Below are positions 47,501-58,163 of a stretch of DNA of 64,000 nucleotides, in pieces. Every line of letters starts with the position of its first letter. Within the stretch, counting starts at the first letter, position 1. The notes beneath the pieces were generated by a model. That model was given only the letters and a program-made list of their open reading frames with translations, ran no database searches and was not told the origin of the DNA. The translations under genes and the position numbers were made by a program. Origin of the DNA: Fennellomyces sp. T-0311 (taxonomy: Eukaryota; Mucoromycota; Mucoromycetes; Mucorales; Lichtheimiaceae); the NCBI GenBank assembly GCA_025266875.1, contig JALLLT010000001.1, forward strand, positions 1,612,001 through 1,676,000. The letters are read 5' to 3'.

Positions 47501-47654
47501 GGAGACGTTCAAAAACCTATGCAAGCATACTTTTATAATCAAACAAGTCAACTGAAATTCCATTCACGGTATGCTTTTTTGTCAACTTGAAAATAGCTTA
47601 CTATGACGCCGAAATAATGATTGTTTATGTGCCCTTACATACTTGAACAGAAAA
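44507..47654. other. AT-rich stretch without a supportable gene
   Basis: About 3.1 kb before the HET cluster. Open frames (for example 45951-46289 on minus) show no domain or splice pattern. I see no RNA gene and no intact transposon; a TACAGTGGCC decamer at 46579 also occurs at 60679 but has no paired end. Confidence 0.55.
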
Positions 47655-49250
47655 ATGGGTTTCAAGTATTTCTGTGGCCAGAAATCTGCTGATGGTGATA
47701 CAAGTAGCTATCGGCGCAACGCGGCTGGAGGCATTTATCGGCCAACTTGGCTCATCAGAACATCTGATTGGGAGAAAGTTCACGGAAATGAAGCCTCAAA
47801 TGGATATTGCGCACTATCGTACTGTTGGAGCCAAGCCTACGAAGCTATCCAAGGAGATGGCGGCAAAAGTGACTACATCGACAATGCACGTCATACAGTA
47901 GTAGTTCCAAACAACAACAAAAATGAGCTAGTAACTTTCGAAGTTATGCTTGCTCAAATATGCATTGACTTCGACATTGACTATTTGTGGTACGACAAAT
48001 TATGTGTTGACCAGTCGAATGACGAACAAAAACTTCAAGAAATTCAGCAAATGCATCGTATCTATAGCAATGCACGCTACACAGTCGTCATCGTACCCGA
48101 GATGGAGATTGCAGACGATATGGATTGCAGCCGATACATCAGACCTGGTGTTACTATTGCAAGAGCCAAAGTCATGACCGAAGTAATTGAATCGCAGTGG
48201 TGGAAACGTAGTTGGACACTGCTGGAAATGGTTATGTCCAAGCGGATGCTGTTGGTCGGCTCTAATACACACGTTTGGCAAGAAAAATTGAACAGTCAAT
48301 CCGCTTTTCTGGGTGATGAATTCGGATTCATGCTCGCCTTCGACACAAAACAATATAAATCTACGAACCATATCCTTAGCCATGCACACGGACGAACAAG
48401 TGCGATTGAACACGACAAATTTCTTGCAATGGCGAATATACTCCATGACGTTATCAGGGATCTTCCATTCAGCTACGACAACACGATATCTACGATAGCG
48501 AATAGTCTTTATCGCCAAATAGCCGAGCATGATCTCAGTATATTGTGTTTCGGACTCTGTCGCAAGATACCTGGAGCACCTTTCAGTAGCAAGCGAACAA
48601 TGGATGCTTACCGGCTCCCATCATGGGCAGGTGCTAATGGGTATCACATTCCCCACGAGACCATCGTAGTTTCGTTACTAGAATCCGAACATTTTGTTGA
48701 CGAGAACATGGCCCTGCATTTGAATGGAAGATACCGCATAGTCCGACCGATTCGTTTTGAGCAACAAGACCAATGGTCTGACGGTGAATTACTCGAGCGT
48801 TTCCAAAAACATCATGCAAATAGAGCAACGCAAACGCCTCTTCCTGCTTTCCAGACTCCGCCCAGTATGGATGAAAATCGCCTCGATATGTTTTACGCGA
48901 CGGTGGGATGTTATTCGACACACTATTATATGGAAGGATCAGATGATCAAGTAATTCCAGTGTTGCTATCTTTAACAGAAGATTGCGATCAAGATGTTAT
49001 ATTATTACCCATCTTATTCGACTGCTGTGGTACATCTGGCACACCAATGGTCATGCGTCACGCCCACGTATACCTTGTACCGGTTGTAAAAGAAATTTGT
49101 GACGCTGAAACATCGACTTATAGAGCTGTGGGAGTTGCGTACTGTGGAAGCTCTAGACCAGATTTCGCACGGCCACATCCTGTTCGACTCTTGGAGCAGA
49201 TTATATCTGCCGAAGGACTTAATGAGCCAAAACTATTTGAACTCCATTAA
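47655..49250 (+). CDS. HET-domain protein A (heterokaryon incompatibility type)
   Basis: A single-exon gene of 531 residues starting MGFKYFCGQK. The HET domain occupies about residues 30-200: IYRPTWLIRTSDWE, YCALSYCW (51-58), then LWYDKLCVDQ (111-120), MHRIYSNARYTVVIVPEMEI, and SQWWKRSWTLLEMVMSKRML (from about 180). These match the three classic HET blocks (ALSYxW, WxDxxCxxQ, RxWTLxE). The C-terminal 330 residues have no domain I know but share many blocks with paralogue B (EHDKFLAMANI, HDLSILCFG, RLPSWAGANGYH, SLTEDC). In other fungi HET proteins trigger cell death after non-self contact; that role here is inference. It converges with paralogue B, with 388 nt between stops. Confidence 0.82.
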   Translation: MGFKYFCGQKSADGDTSSYRRNAAGGIYRPTWLIRTSDWEKVHGNEASNGYCALSYCWSQAYEAIQGDGGKSDYIDNARHTVVVPNNNKNELVTFEVMLAQICIDFDIDYLWYDKLCVDQSNDEQKLQEIQQMHRIYSNARYTVVIVPEMEIADDMDCSRYIRPGVTIARAKVMTEVIESQWWKRSWTLLEMVMSKRMLLVGSNTHVWQEKLNSQSAFLGDEFGFMLAFDTKQYKSTNHILSHAHGRTSAIEHDKFLAMANILHDVIRDLPFSYDNTISTIANSLYRQIAEHDLSILCFGLCRKIPGAPFSSKRTMDAYRLPSWAGANGYHIPHETIVVSLLESEHFVDENMALHLNGRYRIVRPIRFEQQDQWSDGELLERFQKHHANRATQTPLPAFQTPPSMDENRLDMFYATVGCYSTHYYMEGSDDQVIPVLLSLTEDCDQDVILLPILFDCCGTSGTPMVMRHAHVYLVPVVKEICDAETSTYRAVGVAYCGSSRPDFARPHPVRLLEQIISAEGLNEPKLFELH

Positions 49251-49638
49251 TATATAAATATAGCTCATTATTTACAGCGCATCTATTATTTTTCTTCGTC
49301 ATCAATGCTAAGCTAGATACTACGTCCAGGTTATGGATTGGTATCCAGACCCTTCAAATACTTGCTTTGAAGATGTATGTTTACTTAAAATTACACTCTC
49401 TAAGAGCACTCAAGTGCGTATATCATTATAAGTTATCGCAAATATGTACATACGTATAATAACTGATGATAACCATTCTGGTTTACATAATAGTGTGCTT
49501 TTGTGCTATGTACTCGCAATATGAATGTGCTTAGCAGATGCACATACATGGATTGGATGTGTGGAGGTTGCCAAGCATATCATCTCAATAAGAAAGGCTT
49601 CATCTTTATGAAAGTAATGTACAGAGTAGAAAATCAAT
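49251..49638. other. Intergenic between convergent HET genes
   Basis: 388 nt of AT-rich sequence shared as the 3' flank of HET genes A and B. No feature is seen. Confidence 0.5.
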
Positions 49639-51333
49639 TTATTTGATAATAAACTCCTTAGGGCCTTCAGGGCAGAGATCTCTGAACCAATTAGTCATGC
49701 TTCTTGGGATTCCTCTAGGGTCTGGATCATTACGACTTAGAACCATGAAGGCGAAACCTATAGCTTCGTAATAACAAAGGGGTCCGTCTATACATTTCTT
49801 TACAACAGGGAATGCAAAAAAGTGAAGGTGTGGAAGAACATCAAACATTGTGCCTTGTCGACTAAATCGTGTCGCACTGATATCAAGCACGACTGATAAG
49901 ATTATACCCTCTTCACAACAGTCCTCTGTTAGTGAGAGCGGCAAGATTGGGAAAAAGTAATTGTGCGTGGACTTCCAGTAATGTGTAATCCAACATCCTG
50001 TCGCCCAGTACATTGTTTGTATGACAGCTTCGTCACCCGTTGCTTCGAACTTGTTCCTGACGATTCCTTCAGCAGTTATTCCGAAACCATGATTACAAAA
50101 ACCATGATCCTTGTGTGCTTTGGCCCATTGCCTTATTTCGTTATCCACAAATTCACGGTCTGTGTATCGTTCTGGACGTATTGTGTAGTGTAAGCAGTTG
50201 AGATGCAGATGCATGTTGGGGTCAATGAAGTAATACTGTGGCAAAGGAAGTTGGAAAGCGATTACTTCTCCGTGAGTATGATAGCCACAAACACCAGTCC
50301 ACGAAGGAAGTTCATGTACTTTCATTGTACACTCCCTATGCACCTTTCCATTGGGGCCCTGCAAAGAACCAAAGCAAAGGATAGAAAGATCTATCTCAGC
50401 CAAGCTGCCATAGAACCTTCTAATTACAGTTTGTAGATCGATCGTATAGTCGATGTCAAGGGAAATGAGGCCGTGGAATATGTTTGCTAGTGCAAAAAAT
50501 TTGTCGTGGTGCCTGGTACTGGTTCGAAAGTGAGCGAGCCGAAGGACTTGGTTCACTCCTCGGTAACGATTATTTCGAAAGTTCAGCCATTCGTTAACCA
50601 TCAGGTCCGGTCGTACGGTATACGTTCCTTTATCAAAGTACGTTGTGTGTTGCCGCCACATATAGACGTTTCTTCCAACTATTAAGATACGCTTTGACAT
50701 CAGCAACTCTTCAAGGGTCCAGCTTCTCGTCCACCACTGTGAATTAAATACAGCATCTTCGGCTTTGACCCCAGCTTTTGTATTCGTATTATTTTTAGCT
50801 GGAGTCACAAAATCCAATGAGTCCGTAATTTCCATTTCTGGTATAAAAGCAACGGTGTAACGCGCATTTCCAAAAACCTTGTGCATCTGCTTGATTTCGC
50901 GAAGCTTGGTTTGTTTGTCAGCCTGATCGATACAGACTTTGTCGTACCACAGGTAGTCAATCTTGAAATCCATACAGATCTGGCGAATAACCCCTTCGTA
51001 TGATACGTATTTGACCGTCACTTTCTTGCGTGATGGGGTTGCTCGTCTGATCCCACGCCGTTTTGTCACATGCTTGAAGATCAATTCATGGCGACAATGA
51101 TCGATACAATCGTATCCTTTACCGTTTTGCTTCTTCAGAATCTCGCCTGACTGGTTCCACGAGTATGAAAAGGCACAGTAGCCACCAGTAGCTTCTTTGC
51201 CACGAACAAGTTTCCAGTCAGAAACTCGGATGAGCCAAGTGGGTCTAAACGTGCCACCAACTGCGTTCAGCCGATATATTGGGCTTGTGTCTTCCACCGA
51301 TCTCCGGGTACTACTGCAGTATTGAATGTACAT
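49639..51333 (-). CDS. HET-domain protein B
   Basis: A single-exon gene of 564 residues starting MYIQYCSSTR, paralogous to protein A along its whole length. HET blocks: FRPTWLIRVSDWK, YCAFSYSW (52-59), LWYDKVCIDQ (128-137), MHKVFGNARYTVAFIPEMEI, and QWWTRSWTLEELLMSKRILI (from about 199). A basic insert (KRRGIRRATPSRKK, about residues 91-104) sits between the first two blocks and is absent from A. The C-terminal part has RHHDKFFALANIFHGLI, IDLSILCFG, LPSWTGVCGYH, TGCWITHYW and LSLTEDC. There is no NACHT, patatin or kinase module attached, so the effector, if any, is the HET domain itself or the uncharacterised C-terminal part. Confidence 0.82.
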   Translation of the reverse strand: MYIQYCSSTRRSVEDTSPIYRLNAVGGTFRPTWLIRVSDWKLVRGKEATGGYCAFSYSWNQSGEILKKQNGKGYDCIDHCRHELIFKHVTKRRGIRRATPSRKKVTVKYVSYEGVIRQICMDFKIDYLWYDKVCIDQADKQTKLREIKQMHKVFGNARYTVAFIPEMEITDSLDFVTPAKNNTNTKAGVKAEDAVFNSQWWTRSWTLEELLMSKRILIVGRNVYMWRQHTTYFDKGTYTVRPDLMVNEWLNFRNNRYRGVNQVLRLAHFRTSTRHHDKFFALANIFHGLISLDIDYTIDLQTVIRRFYGSLAEIDLSILCFGSLQGPNGKVHRECTMKVHELPSWTGVCGYHTHGEVIAFQLPLPQYYFIDPNMHLHLNCLHYTIRPERYTDREFVDNEIRQWAKAHKDHGFCNHGFGITAEGIVRNKFEATGDEAVIQTMYWATGCWITHYWKSTHNYFFPILPLSLTEDCCEEGIILSVVLDISATRFSRQGTMFDVLPHLHFFAFPVVKKCIDGPLCYYEAIGFAFMVLSRNDPDPRGIPRSMTNWFRDLCPEGPKEFIIK

Positions 51334-51857
51334 TTTTTCGAAATCTGTGTGTATATTATTGAGTTAAAGTACATTGCTTCAAACTGGTGTATAGAGTGAA
51401 TTGGCTTACGAACTTAACAAGTCCGGTTAAGCAGGTCAGTAGCGTTGCTTGTTAGTAGTAAGGTTCGGTGCGGACAGATGGAAGTAGGTGTATCAATATA
51501 TAGCTGAGGAGAAGTTACAAAGTATTGCGACGATAGTGAACGAAAGCAAGATGTATAAGAGCTGTTGCTGGATACCAATAAAGAAAAGAGGGCTTAATTA
51601 AAGTTTAGGCTTAGTTGTTACACATTCTTAATCGGTGGCATTATGACGCATCGTGGGTACCATTATCCATAAATGCGCCCTACTTATGCCCGATCGTTGT
51701 GAAATATAACAATTCTACACGCCACTACCACTCGATATAGCTTTATGGTTGTCATAAAAGCAATCCCCAGGTTCATCTTTGCTTCAATAGCATCTGCAAT
51801 ATACTATATTATTTTAAAGTCACATCGATAAGAAAACCATGTAGTGTCATATGAATA

Positions 51858-51891
<34 letters not shown>

Positions 51892-51949
51892 CATCAGTGC
51901 TCAGAAGTGCGGTCACCAAGTTGACCGATCTACTATACTGAGCACGGAG
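51334..51949. other. Intergenic with (TA)n tract
   Basis: About 600 nt between the start of HET gene B and the first HET pseudogene, including the likely promoter of B and a TA tract. No gene is seen. Confidence 0.5.
51861..51888. repeat. (TA)n microsatellite
   Basis: Uninterrupted TA run of 28 nt between the intact and decayed HET gene pairs. Confidence 0.9.
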
Positions 51950-52730
51950 AGCAATGCTTATCGACCAACACGGTTAATACGAACTTGTGACTAAGCAAAG
52001 GCTTCCTATTGCACAATATCATACCAGTCATAATTCAGCTAATATGGTACCAAAAGGCGACGGCAAATTTGACTTGATCGACACTGGCAAGCAAACACTC
52101 CTTTTCCCAAGTTTTTCAAAAAGTACCTTGAGTTCAGAGAACTATGTACTACCTGATCGCGAAAATTTGATGTCAACTAGGCAAGTTTCAAGGAGATTTT
52201 ATAGCATATATTCAAATATTTCCCGATCAAATATCTTTATTTGGTACGACAAAGAATACATCAATCAGTTGAACAAGAAATAAAAACTACTTGAAATCAA
52301 GCAAATCCATCAGATCTACAGCAATGCTTGATATAATGTGGCATTAGTTCCCGAATTATTGAGTGAATGATATATAAAGATTATTGTTCTGGCAGGTTTC
52401 TTCCACAGCTCCAAGGGTCAGAATGGTTCAGAAGCAGCTGGACGCTCAAAGTGATGATGTTTTCAAAGCGATTGTTGATTATTGGAAGCAATGCTGTAAC
52501 ATGGTGCTCAACGATATCGGATGAAATAGCAAAAACATCATATTTCACCTTACCTGGCGACATGGTTGGCTTCGGTGGCAGTACATATGCCAGCACAAAT
52601 CATGCAGTCCAACAAACCCGCTACCCGAACAAGCACCAATGCGTAGGACAAGATACTTGCATTGCTAAATATCTTCTATGGATCCTTTCTTATCATAACG
52701 GAGTACAGTCGCAATCTCTGGCGTTGTAGG
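51950..52730 (+). pseudogene. HET-domain pseudogene, A-like
   Basis: A broken relative of HET protein A. Recognisable parts in order: FIWYDKEYINQLNKK then a stop, LEIKQIHQIYSNA then a stop, YNVALVPELL, a frameshift, WFRSSWTLKVMMFSKRLLII, GSNAVTW, and ASTNHAVQQTRYPNK. These correspond to LWYDKLCVDQ, QQMHRIYSNARYTVV, WWKRSWTLLEMVMSKRMLLV, GSNTHVW and KSTNHIL of protein A. At least three stops and one frameshift interrupt it, and nothing after about 52730 is recognisable. The GSN and STNH residues tie it to A rather than B. Confidence 0.7.
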
Positions 52731-52989
52731 CGTATTTTATTGTAATTTGGTCCAAATCGATCCTCAATGATATGTTTTGGGATCTCGCTCTCGGGAGGGG
52801 AGGGGTATAATCCGGCTTTGTTCCATTTTGGCCAAAATCGCAAGCCTTTGCTAATTGATCGCTATTGTACCACGACTATGGTATTTTAAGTGCAAACGCA
52901 TATTCTGATCCACCAACTGTATATTGCATTATGGTGTTTACAATAATTTTATGGGGTGTATGAAGCTCAAAAGTACCAGTCTATGGCGG

Positions 52990-53870
52990 AAGATTATATC
53001 TGCCCATAGAGTGATGTTCGAATGGAAATTGTGATATATTTGGTATGTTGCGTCGTTGACCAAGATATAACAAGGATGTGCCGTCTTGGAATTAAGTGGT
53101 GGTAAAATGTGATTGTTACCGTATCCATGTCATCGGAATAAGTGGAATTCATTTGTGGGGTAGCCCTATGGAATAGGATGTTGGCAAGGATATAGAATTT
53201 GTCATACTCCAAAGAACTGTTACGAAATACACAAGAAATAGGAGTTGGTTAGCGCTTTTAAACGACTTGATACGTATTGAAATCTAGGACTTCAAAAAGA
53301 GCTAATCACCAAACTGTAATATGTCTCTGCCGATCAGTAAGAGCTGTTTGGACGCAAGCGTTCCTTGTGCGGGCCAACATCGTTTCCACCACTGAGAAAT
53401 GAGACTAACCTGCTTCACGGCCCTTTCCTTGGTACAGGTGAGACTTTTTATTATTAGTATTAACCAGATTCCAATCAAAGGCTTCGTAGTCTTCTCTTCT
53501 GGTGTTACCGCAACTGTATATCGTGCATTGTTGTAGAGTGATACATTTGAGTTATCTCGTGGAGTTCTTTCAATCGCCGTAAGATGCATGTCGTACCACT
53601 AATACTTGACATTAAGTCTTTGCATATTTGCTAGAGAAGGCATTGGAACGTCACATTAATAGATGTGGATGAATTACGACATGTATTATCAAAGGTGATC
53701 TTGTAACATATGCTACCTTCGTCCCCGTAATCAAAATGGCCGCCGTTCCATATCATGATGAATTCCATACCTGATCGATCGCAACAATAAGATAGCGCGC
53801 AATAGCCGTCAGTTGCCTCTATTAATGAGGCTTATTCCCAATCTGATATCCGAATGAGTGAGGTAGTGGA
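52990..53870 (-). pseudogene. HET-domain pseudogene, B-like
   Basis: A broken relative of HET protein B on the minus strand. Reading from 53870: LIRISDWE then a stop, EATDGYCALSYCCDRSG (matching EATGGYCAFSYSWNQSG of B), a frame-shifted QICKDL, then NNARYTVAVTPEEKTTK, LISQWWKRCW, ASKQLLLIGRD (B has MSKRILIVGRN), and finally EYDKFYILANILFHR. Several frameshifts and stops interrupt it. The GR after the hydrophobic strand links it to B rather than A (GS). It converges with the A-like pseudogene, repeating the arrangement of the intact pair. Confidence 0.68.
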
Positions 53871-55699
53871 TCGGTATTTTCCTCATTTAGCACCTGATCC
53901 GTGAGATGCAGTATCCGTATCGACATATCTGGGGAAGTAACTTGTTCGATTTCCGTGTCACAGCCAACTATTTTCCAAGCCGTATCCGTCTAATCTCGTG
54001 ACGGTTGCTGATCGTACGAGAGAATATTACTACAACTATATCATTGCATGTGCTATAAAGGTAGCAATCCAATTCCTGAAAAAATGGCTATATAGTTGGG
54101 AAAATCGATAAGGGAATTACTCAATAACTACTGTGGTCAAACGAAGCGCCTGGGTTGGTAAGAAAAATGTCAAAGGAAAAAAAAGGGTTCCTGTGACAAA
54201 ACCTCGGCTTGGTGATACTAAATTATTCTGTAGAACAACAATACCAAGCCCGAAAACCTTAAACACATAGTTGCTCTTGTATTCACTAAGTTTAAATGGC
54301 GGCCTTTTGAAGAAGGAATCTAATTGTCTTCTATCATGCGAATTATGCTTGATTATATTCGCGCTGCTTTTATTTGTAGAAGAGCCTATCGATGCCGCAT
54401 CCAGCATATTATGCGTTGATTCGCATAAACACAACGTAACTTACTCGACTATCATTGCCATAAGCAGTATGTGTATGCCGTGTACTTATAGCACTTAAGT
54501 CAAATAAGCATTGTCGATTTAAATCAGGTACTCTACACTTAATCTAGAACCATGGTTATAAATAGGGGCTCAATCCAGCGCTATATATTTCTAAACTTGA
54601 CGCGATCGGCAGTGGCGAATGCAAGCAGCAATTCTTCTGGAGCATCAATGCATATACAATGCACGCATAACTGTAGACCTTGTACCACTTTGATTTTTCT
54701 AGATGCGTAGTGCAAGGAGTACCGAATACGTATATAGAACTGACTTTTACTTGATAGACAAAGCGTTGCTGTTGTTGCCAGATTTGTTGTCAATCCCGTC
54801 GTAAACAACAATTACTCCCTTGTATCTGCTGTTATCATAAGTAAGGACTAAACTTCAATACATTAATAATGGCACCAGCACGTCGATTTTACAATAATAC
54901 TGCATCGATCCAAGTATCGTATGCCAATAAATGGCGGGAATCGAGAAACCCCCTTAACGACGAAACATATAAAGTCAGCACCCCTTTGATCATGCGTAGT
55001 AGGCACAGCCACATTCTTATTTCCATATCACAACCGCAAGGATGTATATCGCAAACGATTTGTTGGCAAAGGACTAGGATTAATTGGTGTAAAGGAAGAT
55101 GCATACAGAATCTTGGGATTAGGTATGTGGCGGAGACATCTTGTTGCAGCATGGTCATCGGACACAGCACAAAATAGGGATATTAAAAAAAACCTGGGAG
55201 ATCAGTGAAGCTCGGGTGACATTTGACTGAGCAATATGTATGCAAATGGAAAAGATCGTGCCGGTTGCACGAAAGAAAAAAAAAACGCCGCAGGATACCA
55301 GTTCACACACAATGGAAAGGTGACCATGAAAGCGGTATGGTTGCTTTCGAGTGCTTGTATATCAAATAAATCAGTGCGCAAGGAAAAGGGGACCCTGGAG
55401 ACACAGCTTAAAGTGTCTGACATGGAAGGTTTCATAGGATCATAGGCTGACATTTTTTGTCGTTGCTGTGCAACAGGTCAATCGGAGTAAAGCCACGCAG
55501 GAAAAGGAACTCCTTGGGGGGCATACTCTTTACCCCTTCTTCTTCTCTTTACCTACACACTGGTATAGTGGGGCCGTCGTCGCCTCTTTTACTTTACTGT
55601 TTTTTTTTCATATCTTTGAAGCCTAGGCCCTTATCCCAACTCCTTCTTTTTTTCCATCCTTCCTCTTTTTCCCGTTCCTCTTCCTTTGAAGCAACACTG
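53871..55699. other. AT-rich stretch leading into STE20-like kinase
   Basis: About 1.8 kb. Open frames of 100 codons (54117-54434 on minus, 54869-55177 on plus) show no domain. The last 150 nt before 55700 are strongly CT-rich, as in the leader of the MAPKK gene, and probably form the kinase promoter and 5' UTR. Confidence 0.55.
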
Positions 55700-58163
55700 A
55701 TGCAACACGTCAACGGAGTTCCCGTTTACAGCGATGACCCCGCTAATTATTACGAAGGTTTGGATGAGGAGCCCACCTGGTTTAGCGCCCAAGGTGGCGT
55801 CTACCGCTGCAGAACTCGTAGCCCACCGTACACTCGAGTTGCCATAAAGAAATACCTCGTCGAAGAATCCGAGCTTTACCCCGATCTTTTCGTGATGCCC
55901 AAAGAGCTTGTAGAGAACGAGATTTACACAATGACCAAATGCAACCATCCCAACATTCTCAAGCTCCTTGGCGTGTACCTGCACAATGAGTTTGTCTACC
56001 TGATCATGCCGTACTGCACTGGCGGCGCTCTGCAACAGTATGTGTTCGAGCACCACCTGACCATCGGCCAGCTTGTGCATATCATCAAATCGGTACGTGC
56101 AGATTTCTTTTTCCTTCTTGTTTTCATCTACGGTGGCTGACACATTGATAGATTGCGGCGGGTTTGGCAGAAGTCCATTGCCATGGATACATCCATCGGG
56201 ATATTAAGTGCGATAATATCTTTCTGGTCGAAGAGACCGACGAAATTGTCATCGGTAAGCCGTGGCATTGTGTTGCTCAAGCCAGTCTGTAACACTGTTT
56301 TTTTTTTTTGCTGGGGTTGTGCTTTAGGCGATTTTGGTGTAGTCTCGATCACTCCTGCTGCAGATTCCAATGTGGAAGAGGCTGGCGTTGTTTTATTCTG
56401 GTCACCTGAACTCGTACAGCGGAAAATCGTTAACCGAAAAATCGACGTTTGGGCGCTTGGTATTGTGATCCTTGAGATCCTGAATGGCGGCAAGGCACCC
56501 TACGAAGATGAAAAGCTTAATGAAGAAGAGGTACCCGTCTTTTTGCGTCACGAAAGCACTCATCCACTCATCATCGCGTTGTGCTTTTGTACCGATAGAT
56601 AAAGCAGCGCATCTTGGAGAATGGCAAGCCAGTGTATCCAAATGACCTTCCTTCGCGTCTGGTCAGCCTGCTTGACCAATGCCTGAATCCTGATCCGCGT
56701 GAGCGAGCCTCGGCGTCTGATGTGCTTCAGGTAATATAGATCACACGTGTGTGGGCTCTCCTGTTTGGCTGACAACCGCCGCTTTCCTTTTTTAGCATCC
56801 GTTCCTGTGTGATTATGAGCCCGAACCATTGTTCCCCGCGAGCCGCGTTGAGCGCGAGCCGTCGCCAATGTCTGAAGAAGAGTCATTCAGCGAGCAGATG
56901 TCGGTGGATGACGAAAACATGGGTGATGCAGCCATGGTGACGGCACTTAAAAAGCTGCGAGCCCTGGAGACGCTGCATGACATCGACATCGGACTTTCAG
57001 ATATCACCAACGATAAGCTCGTTACCGAGCAACAGCCGAAGCTTTCTACATCTTCCGTTGATACCGAAAACATCCATCTGGATGAAAGACCTCCTTCCAA
57101 AACTCCCTCACTGTCACACCCAGACTCATCGGGCGATCGCCCTGCCGATCGACCCTCTGCAGCTAAGCGACAACGGCCCGTCGTGTCTGATATTCGTCGA
57201 TGTCGACTGCCAATTCGGTCATTTACGTTGTCACAGGAGGAGGCAGCAGCTGCATCAGCCGAGGAAAAAGTACTCAACGTTCTACGAAAACGGCAATCGA
57301 TCACGGACGCGCATTGGGGCCAAGGCTCACGATTGCCAATGTTTAAAGCCATGACGCTCCCACCGCCACAAACGACTACTGACAAAAAGATCCGGAGGGC
57401 GAAATCCGTGCGATTGCCTAAAGAAACGCCACAAACTGCCGAAAAACCTGTGCGCAAACCACTCGTCCGATCAAACACGACGCCGTCGTCCCAAAGCTCC
57501 AATTTACTCTTACACAAGAAACCTCGCTCGACTACCTCGGAGAAAAAGCCCGGATCACAGCCGAAAAAGATTCACACCAAGGCCAAACTCGGCTCACCAT
57601 CGACATCTACAGGCAGTCTGGCTAAATCGCCCACATCACCTTCTTCATCTGCAAAGAAACGTTTGAGTCGTCCAAAAGTACTCCTGTCGTATGGCGCTCA
57701 AAAGGGACAAGATGAAGAGGAACCGCCCAAGAAACGGATGTCCATGTTTCGACGCAAATGCGCACCCGGAGAAAGCCGGACAGCGCGTTTGATGATGGGT
57801 ATCAGCACAACGGGGCGACGACACTCATCCACACGTGAACCATCACCACCGAAGCCACAGGAATCAGAGGACAAGAACGAACGGCGGCCGGCACGACTGC
57901 TTCGATTTGCTTATGGCACACAGGAACCCAACGGCAAGAAGCGGCCAGTGTCAGTCGGCAGCAGCAAGATTCAGAGCGAAGCCAAGAAGTTGCAGCCTGA
58001 ATCGACGCAAACAGTACCTCTACCCAAGTATGATATGAAATCACGAAGGCAGTCAGTGCCAGCAGCATTCAATGGTCGGAAATCACAAAACGGCGATGAC
58101 AAGCAGGTGGTCAGCAACCGTAGCGCTGCGTTGAAAGGCGTCAAAGTGGTCCGAGTACACTAA
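55700..58163 (+). CDS. STE20/PAK-like protein kinase with long basic tail
   Basis: Five exons (55700..56092, 56152..56254, 56328..56530, 56599..56730, 56796..58163) give 732 residues starting MQHVNGVPVYSDDPANYY. Kinase motifs: VAIKK with Lys50, ELVENEIYTMTKCNHPNIL (helix C), HRDIKCDNIF (146-155), GDFGVVS (166-172), FWSPELVQRKI in place of the usual GTPYWMAPE, and DVWALGIVILEILNG. The Gly loop FSAQGGVYRC keeps only the last glycine of GxGxxG. These features place it near STE20/PAK kinases, with possibly altered ATP handling and no standard activation-loop threonine. After residue 280 the tail is Ser/Pro/Lys/Arg-rich and low in complexity, with no CRIB or coiled-coil seen. The start is supported by the CT-rich leader and an in-frame stop upstream in the joined frame is not needed. 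Confidence 0.8.

Noticed and set aside
48000..48530. 176-codon minus-strand frame
   Set aside because: Antisense shadow of HET gene A.
56813..57517. 234-codon minus-strand frame, Ser/Cys-rich
   Set aside because: Antisense shadow of the low-complexity tail of the STE20-like kinase.
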